Shown piece after piece: positions 1 to 7,120 of a stretch of DNA of 32,805 nt (its first letter is position 1; every line of letters begins with the position of its first letter). This DNA comes from CAZMCH01 sp964564735 (GTDB taxonomy: Bacteria; Poribacteria; DTPJ01). The DNA is taken from contig CAZMCH010000044.1 in the NCBI GenBank assembly GCA_964564735.1, forward strand, positions 1 through 32,805, in the 5' to 3' direction. The notes under the pieces are model-generated. The model made no database searches, was not told the origin of the DNA, and saw only the letters and a list, made by a program, of their open reading frames with translations. A program made the translations under genes and the position numbers.

Positions 1-1311
1 CAAGAAGGTCGATCTGAATTACTCGTAACCTATGGAGAACCTGAAAGCCTAGTGATACAACCAAAATCAATAACAATAGAATCGGGTAAAACTCAGCAAT
101 TTCAGGCTATCATAAAAGATCGCTATGGAAATATCGTGGAAGATGCTGATATACAATGGCAGGTCGATCAATCTATCGGTTCTGTTACCAAAGAAGGGAT
201 TTTTACTGCGACAAAAATCGGAAAGGGAAAATTAAGCGCAATATATAAAGATAATATCTCTGATAATGCTGAAATAACGGTAGTTTATGGAGAAATTTCA
301 CGCGTCGAAATATCAATAGAAGATAATGGAATCAAGCTAAATCCACCGTATACTTTATTATCAGGCAATAGATATTTATTAGGTATTCAGGCTTATGATT
401 CACAAGGGAACAAAATAGAGAAAATCAATAAAATAAACTGGAAAATATCGGAAGATAGAGGTTTAATAGCTCAATCACCTAATAATGAAGATAGTTTTAT
501 ATTAACAACGCTTTTTGTTGGTTCTGGCACAATTTCAGCAATCATCGATAAAGCCTCTGTAACATCAGATATTAACATAATTCCACATACATATAATATA
601 AGCTATTCAAAAGGCGCGATAATACAAGGTCCCTTAGGAATAAAACTTGACATACCATCTATGGCACTCCGTAATGATGAGAAAATCTCATTATCACTTA
701 CACAATCACCAGGGATAATACAAAAAGCCAAAAGAATCGGGTATGTTTTGAAAATAGAGCCTATTGGATTAATTTTATCTATACCTGCAAAATTGGTTTT
801 TAATTATGATTATTCGGATAATATTAATATCGCTGAAGACAGATTAGGTGTTTATTCTTGGGATAGATTTCAAAAGAAATGGATAAGATCAGGTGGATAT
901 GTTGATAAAGCTCAAAGGGCTGTCATTGTAGAAATAAACTATCTTTCACAATTTGCCGTAATGCAGGATGAAGGCGAATCCGAAAAACGCAATGAAAACA
1001 AAATTGAGGTTAAATTAACACCAAACGCCTATTTTGCGCCTGATATAAATTTATTAACGATCAGCTACAATATCTTGTGGAAATCATATCAATTTATTGA
1101 TATAAATATTAGTATATACGATATGGGTGGAAACTTGGTTAAAGAATTAATCCGCAATGGTTCAGTCTTCCCCGGGTGGAATACTGCCCAATGGAACGGA
1201 AAAAATGAATCAGGCGAAACAATACGAAATGGTCGTTATTTTGTTATTATAACCGCAGAATCCAACGGTGAACAAATAAGCAAAACAAGCCATTTAGCAG
1301 TATTCAAATAA
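1..1311 (+). CDS. Secreted/surface Ig-like repeat protein with C-terminal FlgD-like domain (5' end outside window)
   Basis: The reading frame is open from base 1, so this is the last 436 residues of a longer protein; the first in-window start codon (GTG at 52) lies inside a domain and is not the real start. Two bacterial Ig-like units end in matching VTYGE and VVYGE strands 85 residues apart. After a third, less clear beta domain comes a ZU5-like segment (about residues 205-325: GAIIQGPLGIKLDIP, later GVYSWD). The C-terminus, about residues 345-436, matches the FlgD Ig-like type (IYDMGGNLVKEL, WNGKNESGE, NGRYFV), often found at the end of exported proteins in Gram-negative candidate phyla. 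Known of such families: surface or secreted structural or adhesive roles. The exact function cannot be told from this fragment. Confidence 0.8.
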   Translation, partial: QEGRSELLVTYGEPESLVIQPKSITIESGKTQQFQAIIKDRYGNIVEDADIQWQVDQSIGSVTKEGIFTATKIGKGKLSAIYKDNISDNAEITVVYGEISRVEISIEDNGIKLNPPYTLLSGNRYLLGIQAYDSQGNKIEKINKINWKISEDRGLIAQSPNNEDSFILTTLFVGSGTISAIIDKASVTSDINIIPHTYNISYSKGAIIQGPLGIKLDIPSMALRNDEKISLSLTQSPGIIQKAKRIGYVLKIEPIGLILSIPAKLVFNYDYSDNINIAEDRLGVYSWDRFQKKWIRSGGYVDKAQRAVIVEINYLSQFAVMQDEGESEKRNENKIEVKLTPNAYFAPDINLLTISYNILWKSYQFIDINISIYDMGGNLVKELIRNGSVFPGWNTAQWNGKNESGETIRNGRYFVIITAESNGEQISKTSHLAVFK

Positions 1312-1447
1312 ACAAAAAAATTTTTATAGTTATCTCTTTGATAAATAAAGGCTTTTATAGGGCTGGATTTCAACTTCCCAGAGAATGCTGGGATAGGCTT
1401 TGCAATAGTGTTTTTTTATAGTTCTTTAACAAAATGGAGGTATTATT

Positions 1448-2863
1448 ATGGATAAAGATAAATTAAAAAACGAATTGAACGAATGGAAAGATGTCGGGAA
1501 AAAAGTTGAAGACCTTATTAAACGAGAAATAAATCAGCTATCTAAATCAGGCGAAATCAAAAACTGGAAAGAAACGGGAAAGAATATAGAGGCACGGATC
1601 AGATCACAAATGGCAAAAGCGACAAATGCACATCCAGAATCAGATTGGGTTGAGATAGGCAAACACACCGAAGATCGTGTTAGGATCGCAATAAGCGCAT
1701 GGGCTGGTGCAGACAAAAATGATGATTGGGCTGTAATTGGAAAGAAATTTGAGTCAAAAGTAAAAACTCAGTTTGCTGGCATGGTAGGTGCAGATCAAGA
1801 AAGTGATTGGATCGATATAGGGAAACAAATTGGTGATAAAGTAAAATCAAAAGTAAGTAATTGGCTGGAGAGTGATGAAAAAAAGCAGAAAGAAGAACTT
1901 GATCTAATTTCTGAACCATATAGAAATTGGTTTTATTATCCAGATTTTGTTATTGAGCCAAGTCCAAGAGATGGTCTAAATTTTTCTTCAGTTGATTGCC
2001 CTTTGGTATGGAAACTCGGTGATGAATGGCAAATGTGGTATACAGGTTTCGATGGGCGTGGTTATCAAACAGCTTTGGCGGTGAGTAAAGATCTTGTTAA
2101 ATGGGAATCGCGAGGTCTTGTCATGGGATATGGCAAAGAAGGTGCTTTTGATTATGGCGGAGTAACCTTTGGAGGCGCACTTTTTGAATCTTATGACATT
2201 AAAGCTCCAAGAACTCTCAAAAAATGGAATGATAAATATTGGGTGCTTTATGGCTGTTATCCAAAGCAAGGTGGTTATGAGATTAGACCCGGTGCGCAAG
2301 GGGTTGCATGGAGTAATGATGCAATAAATTGGTATCGTGCTTCTGAGGATCATCCGTCTCTATCAATAAAAGGGGCATCAGAATGGGAAAAGGATTGCAT
2401 CTATCAACCATTTTTAGTTGAATATGAGGGTAAGTTTTGGAACTTTTATAATGCTGCAAATGGTTCAATTGAACAGATAGGGTTAGCAACATCAACCGAT
2501 ATGCTAACTTGGTATCGCTATCCCGGGAACCCGATAGTGCGTAATAGACCAAATGGATATGATGAATCTTTTTGCTCTGATCCCAAAGTGTTTCGCGATG
2601 GAGATAATTGGCTGATGTTTTATTTTGGTGTAGGAAAAGGCGGAGCGCATATAATGTTTGCATATTCAGTGGACTTACTCAATTGGAAGTCTCATCCTGA
2701 ACCACTTTATAAAGCAGGAGGTAATCCAAGCGGATTAGACAGAACCTATGCTCACAAGATTTCCCTAGTCTATAACGAACAGGATGACACATTCTATATG
2801 TTCTATTGTGCAGTTGGCGACAAAGGGCGAGGGATAGGTCTAATAACAAGCAAAGCAATATAG
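1448..2863 (+). CDS. Five-bladed propeller glycoside hydrolase-like protein (GH43/GH32-like) with N-terminal 27-residue repeats
   Basis: A protein of 471 aa with a strong ribosome site (ggagg) before ATG 1448. Residues 13-147 are five 27-residue repeats listed separately. From about residue 155 to the end the sequence has the blade pattern of GH43/GH32-type propellers: WQMWYTG with SKDLVKWE, YWVLYG with SNDAINWY, FWNFYNA with STDMLTWY, DPKVFRDGDNWLMFY with SVDLLNWK, and FYMFYCA. The DPKVF motif is typical of the clan. I see no signal peptide, so it is probably cytoplasmic or carried out by an unknown route. The next gene follows after 11 bases and is probably co-transcribed, suggesting hydrolysis of a glycoside followed by oxidation of the product. 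Catalytic residues and exact GH family were not settled; hydrolase activity is inferred. Confidence 0.75.
   Translation: MDKDKLKNELNEWKDVGKKVEDLIKREINQLSKSGEIKNWKETGKNIEARIRSQMAKATNAHPESDWVEIGKHTEDRVRIAISAWAGADKNDDWAVIGKKFESKVKTQFAGMVGADQESDWIDIGKQIGDKVKSKVSNWLESDEKKQKEELDLISEPYRNWFYYPDFVIEPSPRDGLNFSSVDCPLVWKLGDEWQMWYTGFDGRGYQTALAVSKDLVKWESRGLVMGYGKEGAFDYGGVTFGGALFESYDIKAPRTLKKWNDKYWVLYGCYPKQGGYEIRPGAQGVAWSNDAINWYRASEDHPSLSIKGASEWEKDCIYQPFLVEYEGKFWNFYNAANGSIEQIGLATSTDMLTWYRYPGNPIVRNRPNGYDESFCSDPKVFRDGDNWLMFYFGVGKGGAHIMFAYSVDLLNWKSHPEPLYKAGGNPSGLDRTYAHKISLVYNEQDDTFYMFYCAVGDKGRGIGLITSKAI
1484..1888 (+). repeat. Five in-frame 27-residue protein repeats (81-bp period)
   Basis: In the protein starting at 1448, Trp residues 13, 40, 67, 94 and 121 are spaced exactly 27 apart. 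Each begins the pattern W-x-x-x-G-K-x-x-[E/G]-x-x-[VIL]-[KR], and units 3-5 share a linker like GADxxSD. The DNA copies have diverged, so the register is kept at protein level by selection rather than by recent duplication. The spacing of charged and hydrophobic residues suggests one amphipathic helix per repeat. I do not recognise a named family. Confidence 0.85.
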
Positions 2864-2874
2864 GAGACAAAATT

Positions 2875-3846
2875 ATGCCAAAAGAATTAGTTGCGATTGA
2901 TGTTCGCAAACCAGTATTGAGAGAATATGAAGATGGAGATATTCCAGATGGTCATATTCGTGTGAAAGTGGAATTTGGTTCGCCCAAACGTGGGACGGAA
3001 TTGACACTATATCGCGGTGGTAGAGGTGCAAGATTCCCAATGGGGTTAGGGAATATGTGTGTTGGCAAGATCATAGAGATTGGCAAGGGCGTTAGTGGCT
3101 TTTCCGTCGGTGATCGTGTTGCGGGATATGGTCATCTCAAAGAAACACATACCTGGGGTGCAGGGAACGTCTATCGTATGAATGATCGCATGACTTGGAA
3201 AGAAGCTGTTTGTTTCGATCCTGCGCAATTCGCTTTGTCAGGCATTAGAGATGGTCAATTGCGTATTGGTGACAGGACTGCGGTATTCGGCTTGGGGGCA
3301 ATAGGACAAATAGCGGCGCAGATGTGCAAAACTGCGGGAGCTTCTTTTGTTGCTGTAGTTGACCCAATTGAGATCAGGCGTAACGTTGCATTAAAGGCTG
3401 GTGCTGATCTTGCACTTGATCCAACATCACAAGATATTGGTAACGAGCTAAAAAAAGCAACTGGTGGAAAAGGCGTTGATGTTGCGATTGAAACAAGCGG
3501 AATTTATGAGGCATTAGATCAGGCAATCGCAGGGCTGGCTTGGGGTGGAAATGTCGCTTATCTCGCATGGAGTAAGGAATGTAAAGGCGGTTTGGATTTT
3601 GGCGAACATGCACATTTTATGATACCAAATATCATCTTTGCAAGGGCATGTAGCGATCCAAATAGAGATCATCCTCGTTGGGATTTTGCGAGAATTTGCG
3701 ATATTTGCTGGCAATGGCTTGCAGAAGGTCGTTATCAATGCGAAGATATTGTCTATCCCATTGTACCTTTTAGTCAATCCGTTGAGGCATACGAAGATAT
3801 GGACAATCATCCCGAAAAAAGTATCAAACTCGGTATAGAATTTTGA
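2875..3846 (+). CDS. Medium-chain dehydrogenase/reductase, zinc site apparently lost
   Basis: The reading frame extends upstream, but ATG 2875 is the likely start because aggaga lies just before it and directly follows the stop of the preceding gene; this gives 323 aa. The N-terminal GroES-like half has the GSPKRGTEL and GVSGFSVGDRVAGYG signatures, and the Rossmann motif GLGAIG is at about residues 139-144, followed by GADLALDPT and GKGVDVAIETSG. The usual GHExxG zinc-ligand motif reads GNMCVGKI, and no structural four-Cys loop is visible. It resembles the BchC-like/threonine-dehydrogenase-like MDR group. It probably oxidises or reduces a sugar or sugar alcohol with NAD(P), perhaps the product of the upstream glycosidase; the substrate is inferred only. 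Confidence 0.82.
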   Translation: MPKELVAIDVRKPVLREYEDGDIPDGHIRVKVEFGSPKRGTELTLYRGGRGARFPMGLGNMCVGKIIEIGKGVSGFSVGDRVAGYGHLKETHTWGAGNVYRMNDRMTWKEAVCFDPAQFALSGIRDGQLRIGDRTAVFGLGAIGQIAAQMCKTAGASFVAVVDPIEIRRNVALKAGADLALDPTSQDIGNELKKATGGKGVDVAIETSGIYEALDQAIAGLAWGGNVAYLAWSKECKGGLDFGEHAHFMIPNIIFARACSDPNRDHPRWDFARICDICWQWLAEGRYQCEDIVYPIVPFSQSVEAYEDMDNHPEKSIKLGIEF

Positions 3847-3877
3847 TATAATATTTCAGATTTTTCAGTTAGTAATA

Positions 3878-3960
3878 CGAGTTTTTCAAATATGGCATAA
3901 AGAAAACCCTTCGCTTTACATAGAGTAACGGAAAACGTCATTCTAAACACTGAAGAATCT
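3878..3960. repeat. Dispersed intergenic repeat, copy 1
   Basis: The block begins cgagtttttc and ends tgaagaatct. It matches the block at 4134-4218 in order and length with scattered substitutions. The core has the well-known bacterial intergenic-repeat look, with ccttcgctt, then gtaac, then gtcattc and gaagaatct. Confidence 0.7.
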
Positions 3961-4133
3961 CTATATTAACCATCTGTTCCTTCTTTTTTTATCTATTTTA
4001 TATGGAGTATATTGTAACAGATGGCTTTTATATCGCCCACTGAATTAATATGGTCTCGATTCGGTAAAACAGGGTTGACATTAAGAGCAAGAAATGATAG
4101 AGTATTTAATGCGAGGTTATCATATCAATAATC

Positions 4134-4218
4134 CGAGTTTTTCACTTATGGAATAAAGAAAGCCCTTAACTTCGTTTAGGGTAACAAAAAATGTCATTCC
4201 GAACGCTGTGAAGAATCT
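4134..4218. repeat. Dispersed intergenic repeat, copy 2
   Basis: Direct repeat of 3878-3960, starting 256 bases later. The shared order is cgagtttttc, ataaagaaa, ccctt, gtaac, gtcatt and gaagaatct. Its minus-strand translation gives the FVTLNEVKG peptide typical of translated repeats of this kind, so the open frame there is not a gene. Confidence 0.75.
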
Positions 4219-4412
4219 TTTTCTGTCATTATCTATTGCTAAGTGAAAAAGATGTATTAATAATTTTTTATCCTTACAATAACCAAATAAACAGGGAGAA
4301 AAGGAAACCACTGTCCTTTATGGAATTCAAATCCGCTGGCAAACTCTAATCAAGGCTGTGGAAATTCTATTTATACACTCTCCCGTCATTTACCAAATGC
4401 TAGGGGTAGCTT

Positions 4413-4850
4413 ATGGGAAAAACAATATCAAACTATGTGTTTTTGTTACTTATTCGTGAGCTTTTATGGGGTGTCATACTTGTATTCATGGGTACGCAGT
4501 TATTCCTTATCTTGCTTTCTCTTGTTATACCAGCTTCTATAGCAATACCAGAATATTTCTTTATTGGTATTTTAGTATTAATTGCTTTTCTAGCCTCAAT
4601 AGCAGTGATTCTTGTTGGTAGGATATACTGGCGTAAAAGGTCGTTTTTGCTAGCTTTTCTATTTAGTGCTTTATTTATAGCAATTTATACTTATATAATC
4701 TATAAAGCCTTCAGAAATTTTGTTCCTGAATTAAATAATGGTTATATGCCATTTATATGGATTGGCTATTATGTAATTCCAGTAATCGGTGCCATAATTG
4801 GTTTTAATTTGAGGGTATATAAGGAAATATTAATCAAGAGTAACAATTGA
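4413..4850 (+). CDS. Four-helix integral membrane protein, unknown function
   Basis: A protein of 145 aa that is almost entirely hydrophobic, with four likely membrane segments at about residues 8-37, 43-68, 76-97 and 110-130, short basic loops (GRIYWRKR) and a basic C-terminal tail. A ggggta ribosome site precedes the ATG. It opens a probable three-gene group with the small gene at 4871 and the 4Fe-4S membrane protein at 5037, all on one strand with short gaps. I do not recognise a family. From position it may be a membrane partner of the iron-sulfur protein, but nothing in its own sequence (no Cys or His cluster) indicates redox chemistry. Confidence 0.65.
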   Translation: MGKTISNYVFLLLIRELLWGVILVFMGTQLFLILLSLVIPASIAIPEYFFIGILVLIAFLASIAVILVGRIYWRKRSFLLAFLFSALFIAIYTYIIYKAFRNFVPELNNGYMPFIWIGYYVIPVIGAIIGFNLRVYKEILIKSNN

Positions 4851-4870
4851 TACAATAAGAACAAAAGACA

Positions 4871-5083
4871 ATGAAAAGATCATATAAAATCATAATTAGT
4901 ATAATGTTCTTTCTCATCTTGGGCATTATAATTGTTTATGGAATTTTTAAAGGTGATTTTTTTGAGACGTTATTTAATGGACGTTTGCTCTGACTACAAT
5001 GTATTGGTATAGGATCAGTTGGTCTAAGGAAATTATATGTTAAGAAGGGCATTTCAAATATTGGGAACAATTTTACCCAATAG
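4871..5083 (+). CDS. Candidate selenoprotein: small membrane UxxC protein read through an in-frame TGA at 4991
   Basis: From ATG 4871 there are 40 codons giving a basic start (MKRSYK), one membrane helix (about residues 7-26) and FKGDFFETLFNGRLL, then TGA. The same frame continues L-Q-C-I-G-I-G and stays open to TAG 5081-5083. Small one-helix proteins ending CxxCIGIG are known next to 4Fe-4S membrane proteins (the family I recall as CD1871A, CXXC motif-containing). Here the TGA sits exactly where the first Cys of CxxC is expected, so selenocysteine at residue 41 (UxxC) is the simplest reading. Overlap with the next gene's start is 47 bases, and the tail after CIGIG may be non-essential. The ribosome site is weak. 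Alternatives: a decayed gene with a nonsense mutation, or a 40-aa protein ending at 4993. The homology is recalled, not searched. Confidence 0.6.
5012..5025 (+). promoter_or_regulatory. Weak candidate bacterial SECIS hairpin downstream of the TGA
   Basis: A stem of ggatc with ggtct (five pairs, two of them G-U) closes a four-base loop agtt beginning 23 bases after the TGA. From general knowledge, bacterial SECIS elements lie close downstream of the UGA and have a G near the start of the apical loop, which holds here. The stem is short and weak, so this is only suggestive. Confidence 0.25.
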
Positions 5084-5879
5084 CTATTTTCCTGTTTTCT
5101 GGAAAAAGGCTATTTATCAAGGACAGCTTAAAGGTATATGCGCTCCATTGATGAATTGCTTTGCTTGCCCTTTAGCCACCGTTCATTGTCCTATTGGTGC
5201 ATTGCAACATTTTGTGGCTGTGTCAAAGATACCTTACTATATCATTGGCTACCTTAGCATTATTGGATTATCAGTTGGTAGAATGGCTTGTGGCTGGATA
5301 TGTCCTTTTGGTTTCTTTCAGGACTTAATAGCAAAAATAAAGGTAAAAAAAAGAAAGTTACGTTTTCCAGCATATCTGGCATATCTGCGTTATGTGTTTT
5401 TAGTAGTTGCGGTGATAGCCTTGCCTTTAGTAACTCATGAACATTGGTTCTCAAAACTTTGTCCATGGGGAACGATAGAGGCAGGGATACCGTGGGTAAT
5501 TTGGAGTCAAGATATTCGTAATATGATCGGTGGATTATATTACATAAAAATTTTTATACTTGTCCTATTTTTGGGATTGATGGTATTTTTTAAGCGACCT
5601 TTCTGTTTTCTTATGTGTCCGCTTGGTGCAATATTTTCATTATTCAATAAACTTAGCATATTAAGGCTTGGTGTTGATACGGAATCATGCACAAAATGTA
5701 ACAGGTGTCTTAGAAATTGTCCTGTTGGCATTAAAGTCTACGAAAACCCCAATAGCCATAATTGTATAAGATGTCTTGAATGCACAAAATGTAGCGCAGT
5801 TAGAGTTTACTCTATATTCTCAAAAAACCAGATGACTCGTGATGAATATGCAGAAGCGATATGGGATATGAAGGAATAG
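5037..5879 (+). CDS. NapH-like membrane 4Fe-4S binding protein
   Basis: A protein of 280 aa; aagga precedes the ATG. N-terminal Cys 35, 41, 44 and 51 lie in CAPLMNCFACP and HCPIGALQ. Membrane helices follow, with the NapH/YccM-type CGWICPFGFFQ loop, then CPWGTIE and CFLMCPLGAIF loops between further helices. Two ferredoxin-type Cys sets close the protein: C218, C221, C224, C228 (CTKCNRCLRNCP) and C243, C246, C249, C252 (CIRCLECTKC). Family knowledge: such proteins pass electrons across or along the membrane, often to a periplasmic reductase or a maturation pathway. The partner is not in the window. Its neighbour at 4871, the CxxC-type small protein, is the expected companion, supporting a shared thiol or selenol redox role. 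Confidence 0.87.
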   Translation: MLRRAFQILGTILPNSYFPVFWKKAIYQGQLKGICAPLMNCFACPLATVHCPIGALQHFVAVSKIPYYIIGYLSIIGLSVGRMACGWICPFGFFQDLIAKIKVKKRKLRFPAYLAYLRYVFLVVAVIALPLVTHEHWFSKLCPWGTIEAGIPWVIWSQDIRNMIGGLYYIKIFILVLFLGLMVFFKRPFCFLMCPLGAIFSLFNKLSILRLGVDTESCTKCNRCLRNCPVGIKVYENPNSHNCIRCLECTKCSAVRVYSIFSKNQMTRDEYAEAIWDMKE

Positions 5880-5929
5880 TAAACGTTTCGGAGAAACTAT
5901 TATAACTAGAAACTATAAGGAGAGAATTA

Positions 5930-6982
5930 ATGGAATTTGGCAAAACCTCATTAGGCAACTTAGCAAAACTTGGTCATAATATCAAATCACGCAGATGGTC
6001 GTCCTATGATAAGACTGGTGGAAACGGTGATAGCTGGCCTATACCAAAAGAAACGACTGTCACGCTTGGTGAGATGGAAGGTCCCGGGTGTATCAGGCAT
6101 ATCTGGTTTACAACAACAGACAATAACAATAACCTTCGTAGACTTGTTTTGCGTATGTATTGGGATGGCGAGGAAACCCCTTCTGTTCAATGTCCTGTCG
6201 GCGACTTTTTTGGGCTTGGTCATGGAAAAGCAAATTATTTTCAATCAATGCCGATTCAGGCGTTTTGGCTTGGAATGAATTGCTGGTTTCCGATGCCCTA
6301 TTCAAAAGGTGCAAAGATAACCGTTACCAACGATTCAAAAGATGATAGCTTCCTTTATTTTTATATTGATTATCAGGCTTATGATAAGCCGATGGAAGGC
6401 GTTGGAAAGTTTCATGCCAATTGGCGCAGAGAGCTTGTTGTCAAAAAGCCCGATAGAACAAATCTAAACACTACAGGTGATGATAACTATCTTCTGCTTG
6501 ATGTTGAGGGCAAAGGGCATTATGTCGGCTGTTGCCTGCATATTGATACAAATGAACCCGGCTGGTGGGGTGAAGGCGATGATATGTTTTTCGTTGATGG
6601 CGAGTCATGGCCACCTAATATGCACGGAACAGGCACAGAAGATTATTTCTGCGGGGCATGGAACTATAACATATTGACACAGCCATACTGCACACCATAT
6701 TATGGTTATAGCTACAAGGGCAATGCAGACTATACGGGCAAACATTCACAATATAGATTCCATATCGAAGACCCTGTTTATTTTGAAAAATCCTTGAGAT
6801 TCTCTATTGAGCATGGACACTCAAACGACAGACAGGGCGACTGGACAAGCACAGCGTATTGGTATCAGATAGGTCGCACAAAACCATTGCCAGAAGTTGG
6901 AACTTTTGAAGATCGCATCCCTTATGCGTTTGGTGGTCTTGAAAGATGGCCCGGCATGGATCGCAGAGCATTGCCTTATTGA
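5930..6982 (+). CDS. GH172-family (DUF2961) glycoside hydrolase-like protein
   Basis: A protein of 350 aa; aaggag precedes the ATG. It has the DUF2961 signatures: RRWSSYDKTGGNGD near the start, GPGCIRHIWFT, PVGDFFGLGHG, then GEGDDMFFVDG and HGTGTEDYF (residues 232-240), with QYRFHIEDPVYFEKSLRFSIEHG near the end. The Glu in GTGTEDYF falls in the region of known GH172 catalytic residues. Family knowledge: characterised GH172 members act on D-fructofuranosides or D-arabinan, and the family forms beta-jelly-roll oligomers. No signal peptide is seen, suggesting a cytoplasmic enzyme acting on imported oligosaccharides. It precedes a URO-D-like gene, with a hairpin repeat in the gap. Confidence 0.87.
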   Translation: MEFGKTSLGNLAKLGHNIKSRRWSSYDKTGGNGDSWPIPKETTVTLGEMEGPGCIRHIWFTTTDNNNNLRRLVLRMYWDGEETPSVQCPVGDFFGLGHGKANYFQSMPIQAFWLGMNCWFPMPYSKGAKITVTNDSKDDSFLYFYIDYQAYDKPMEGVGKFHANWRRELVVKKPDRTNLNTTGDDNYLLLDVEGKGHYVGCCLHIDTNEPGWWGEGDDMFFVDGESWPPNMHGTGTEDYFCGAWNYNILTQPYCTPYYGYSYKGNADYTGKHSQYRFHIEDPVYFEKSLRFSIEHGHSNDRQGDWTSTAYWYQIGRTKPLPEVGTFEDRIPYAFGGLERWPGMDRRALPY

Positions 6983-6998
6983 TAAGAGGAAATAGAAC

Positions 6999-7095
6999 GC
7001 TGATTAGGCGGATTCGGCGGATTTTTGTCGATTATGGAGGAATTCAAAAAGTTCAAATTCAGTCTGTGTTAATCCGTATAATCCGCTTTATCTGC
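6999..7095. repeat. Small inverted-repeat element between the GH172 and URO-D genes
   Basis: Left arm 6999-7023 and right arm 7071-7095 are 25 bases each and match as inverted repeats at 19 of 25 positions, with the core gcggatt in both. The centre contains ttatggagg. The look (gctgatt...gcggatt...aatccg) is that of a dispersed miniature repeat. Its start lies just 17 bases past the upstream stop codon. Confidence 0.7.
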
Positions 7096-7120
7096 TACAA
7101 TATTATCAAAGGGGTCGTAA

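Larger units (their letters stand above)
3847..4412. other. 566-base spacer holding repeats and a possible promoter; no gene seen
   Basis: No convincing gene. It holds two copies of a dispersed repeat (entered separately), a perfect 9-bp inverted repeat (ccatctgtt at 3970-3978 with aacagatgg at 4016-4024), and a possible sigma70-type promoter with TTGACA at 4075-4080 and TAGAGT at 4098-4103, 17 bases apart. That promoter is about 300 bases before the next gene and has a weak -10, so its link to the gene at 4413 is uncertain. Confidence 0.6.

Noticed and set aside
1377..1392. Hairpin cccag/ctggg as a possible terminator after the first gene
   Set aside because: The stem is only five to six pairs and the nearest T-run is well downstream, so I did not call it.
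2283..2663. 126-aa minus-strand ORF inside the glycosidase gene
   Set aside because: The + strand frame has clear propeller motifs, and this one is an antisense shadow without recognisable features.
4075..4103. TTGACA-17-TAGAGT promoter as a gene-specific start
   Set aside because: The -10 is weak and the gene is about 300 bases away; mentioned only within the spacer entry.
4120..4311. 63-aa minus-strand ORF with FVTLNEVKG
   Set aside because: It is the translation of the dispersed repeat at 4134-4218; no ribosome site or conserved domain.
5037..5879. Calling the NapH-like gene napH or another named gene
   Set aside because: No nap genes are present and the extra N-terminal Cys set differs, so no symbol was assigned.
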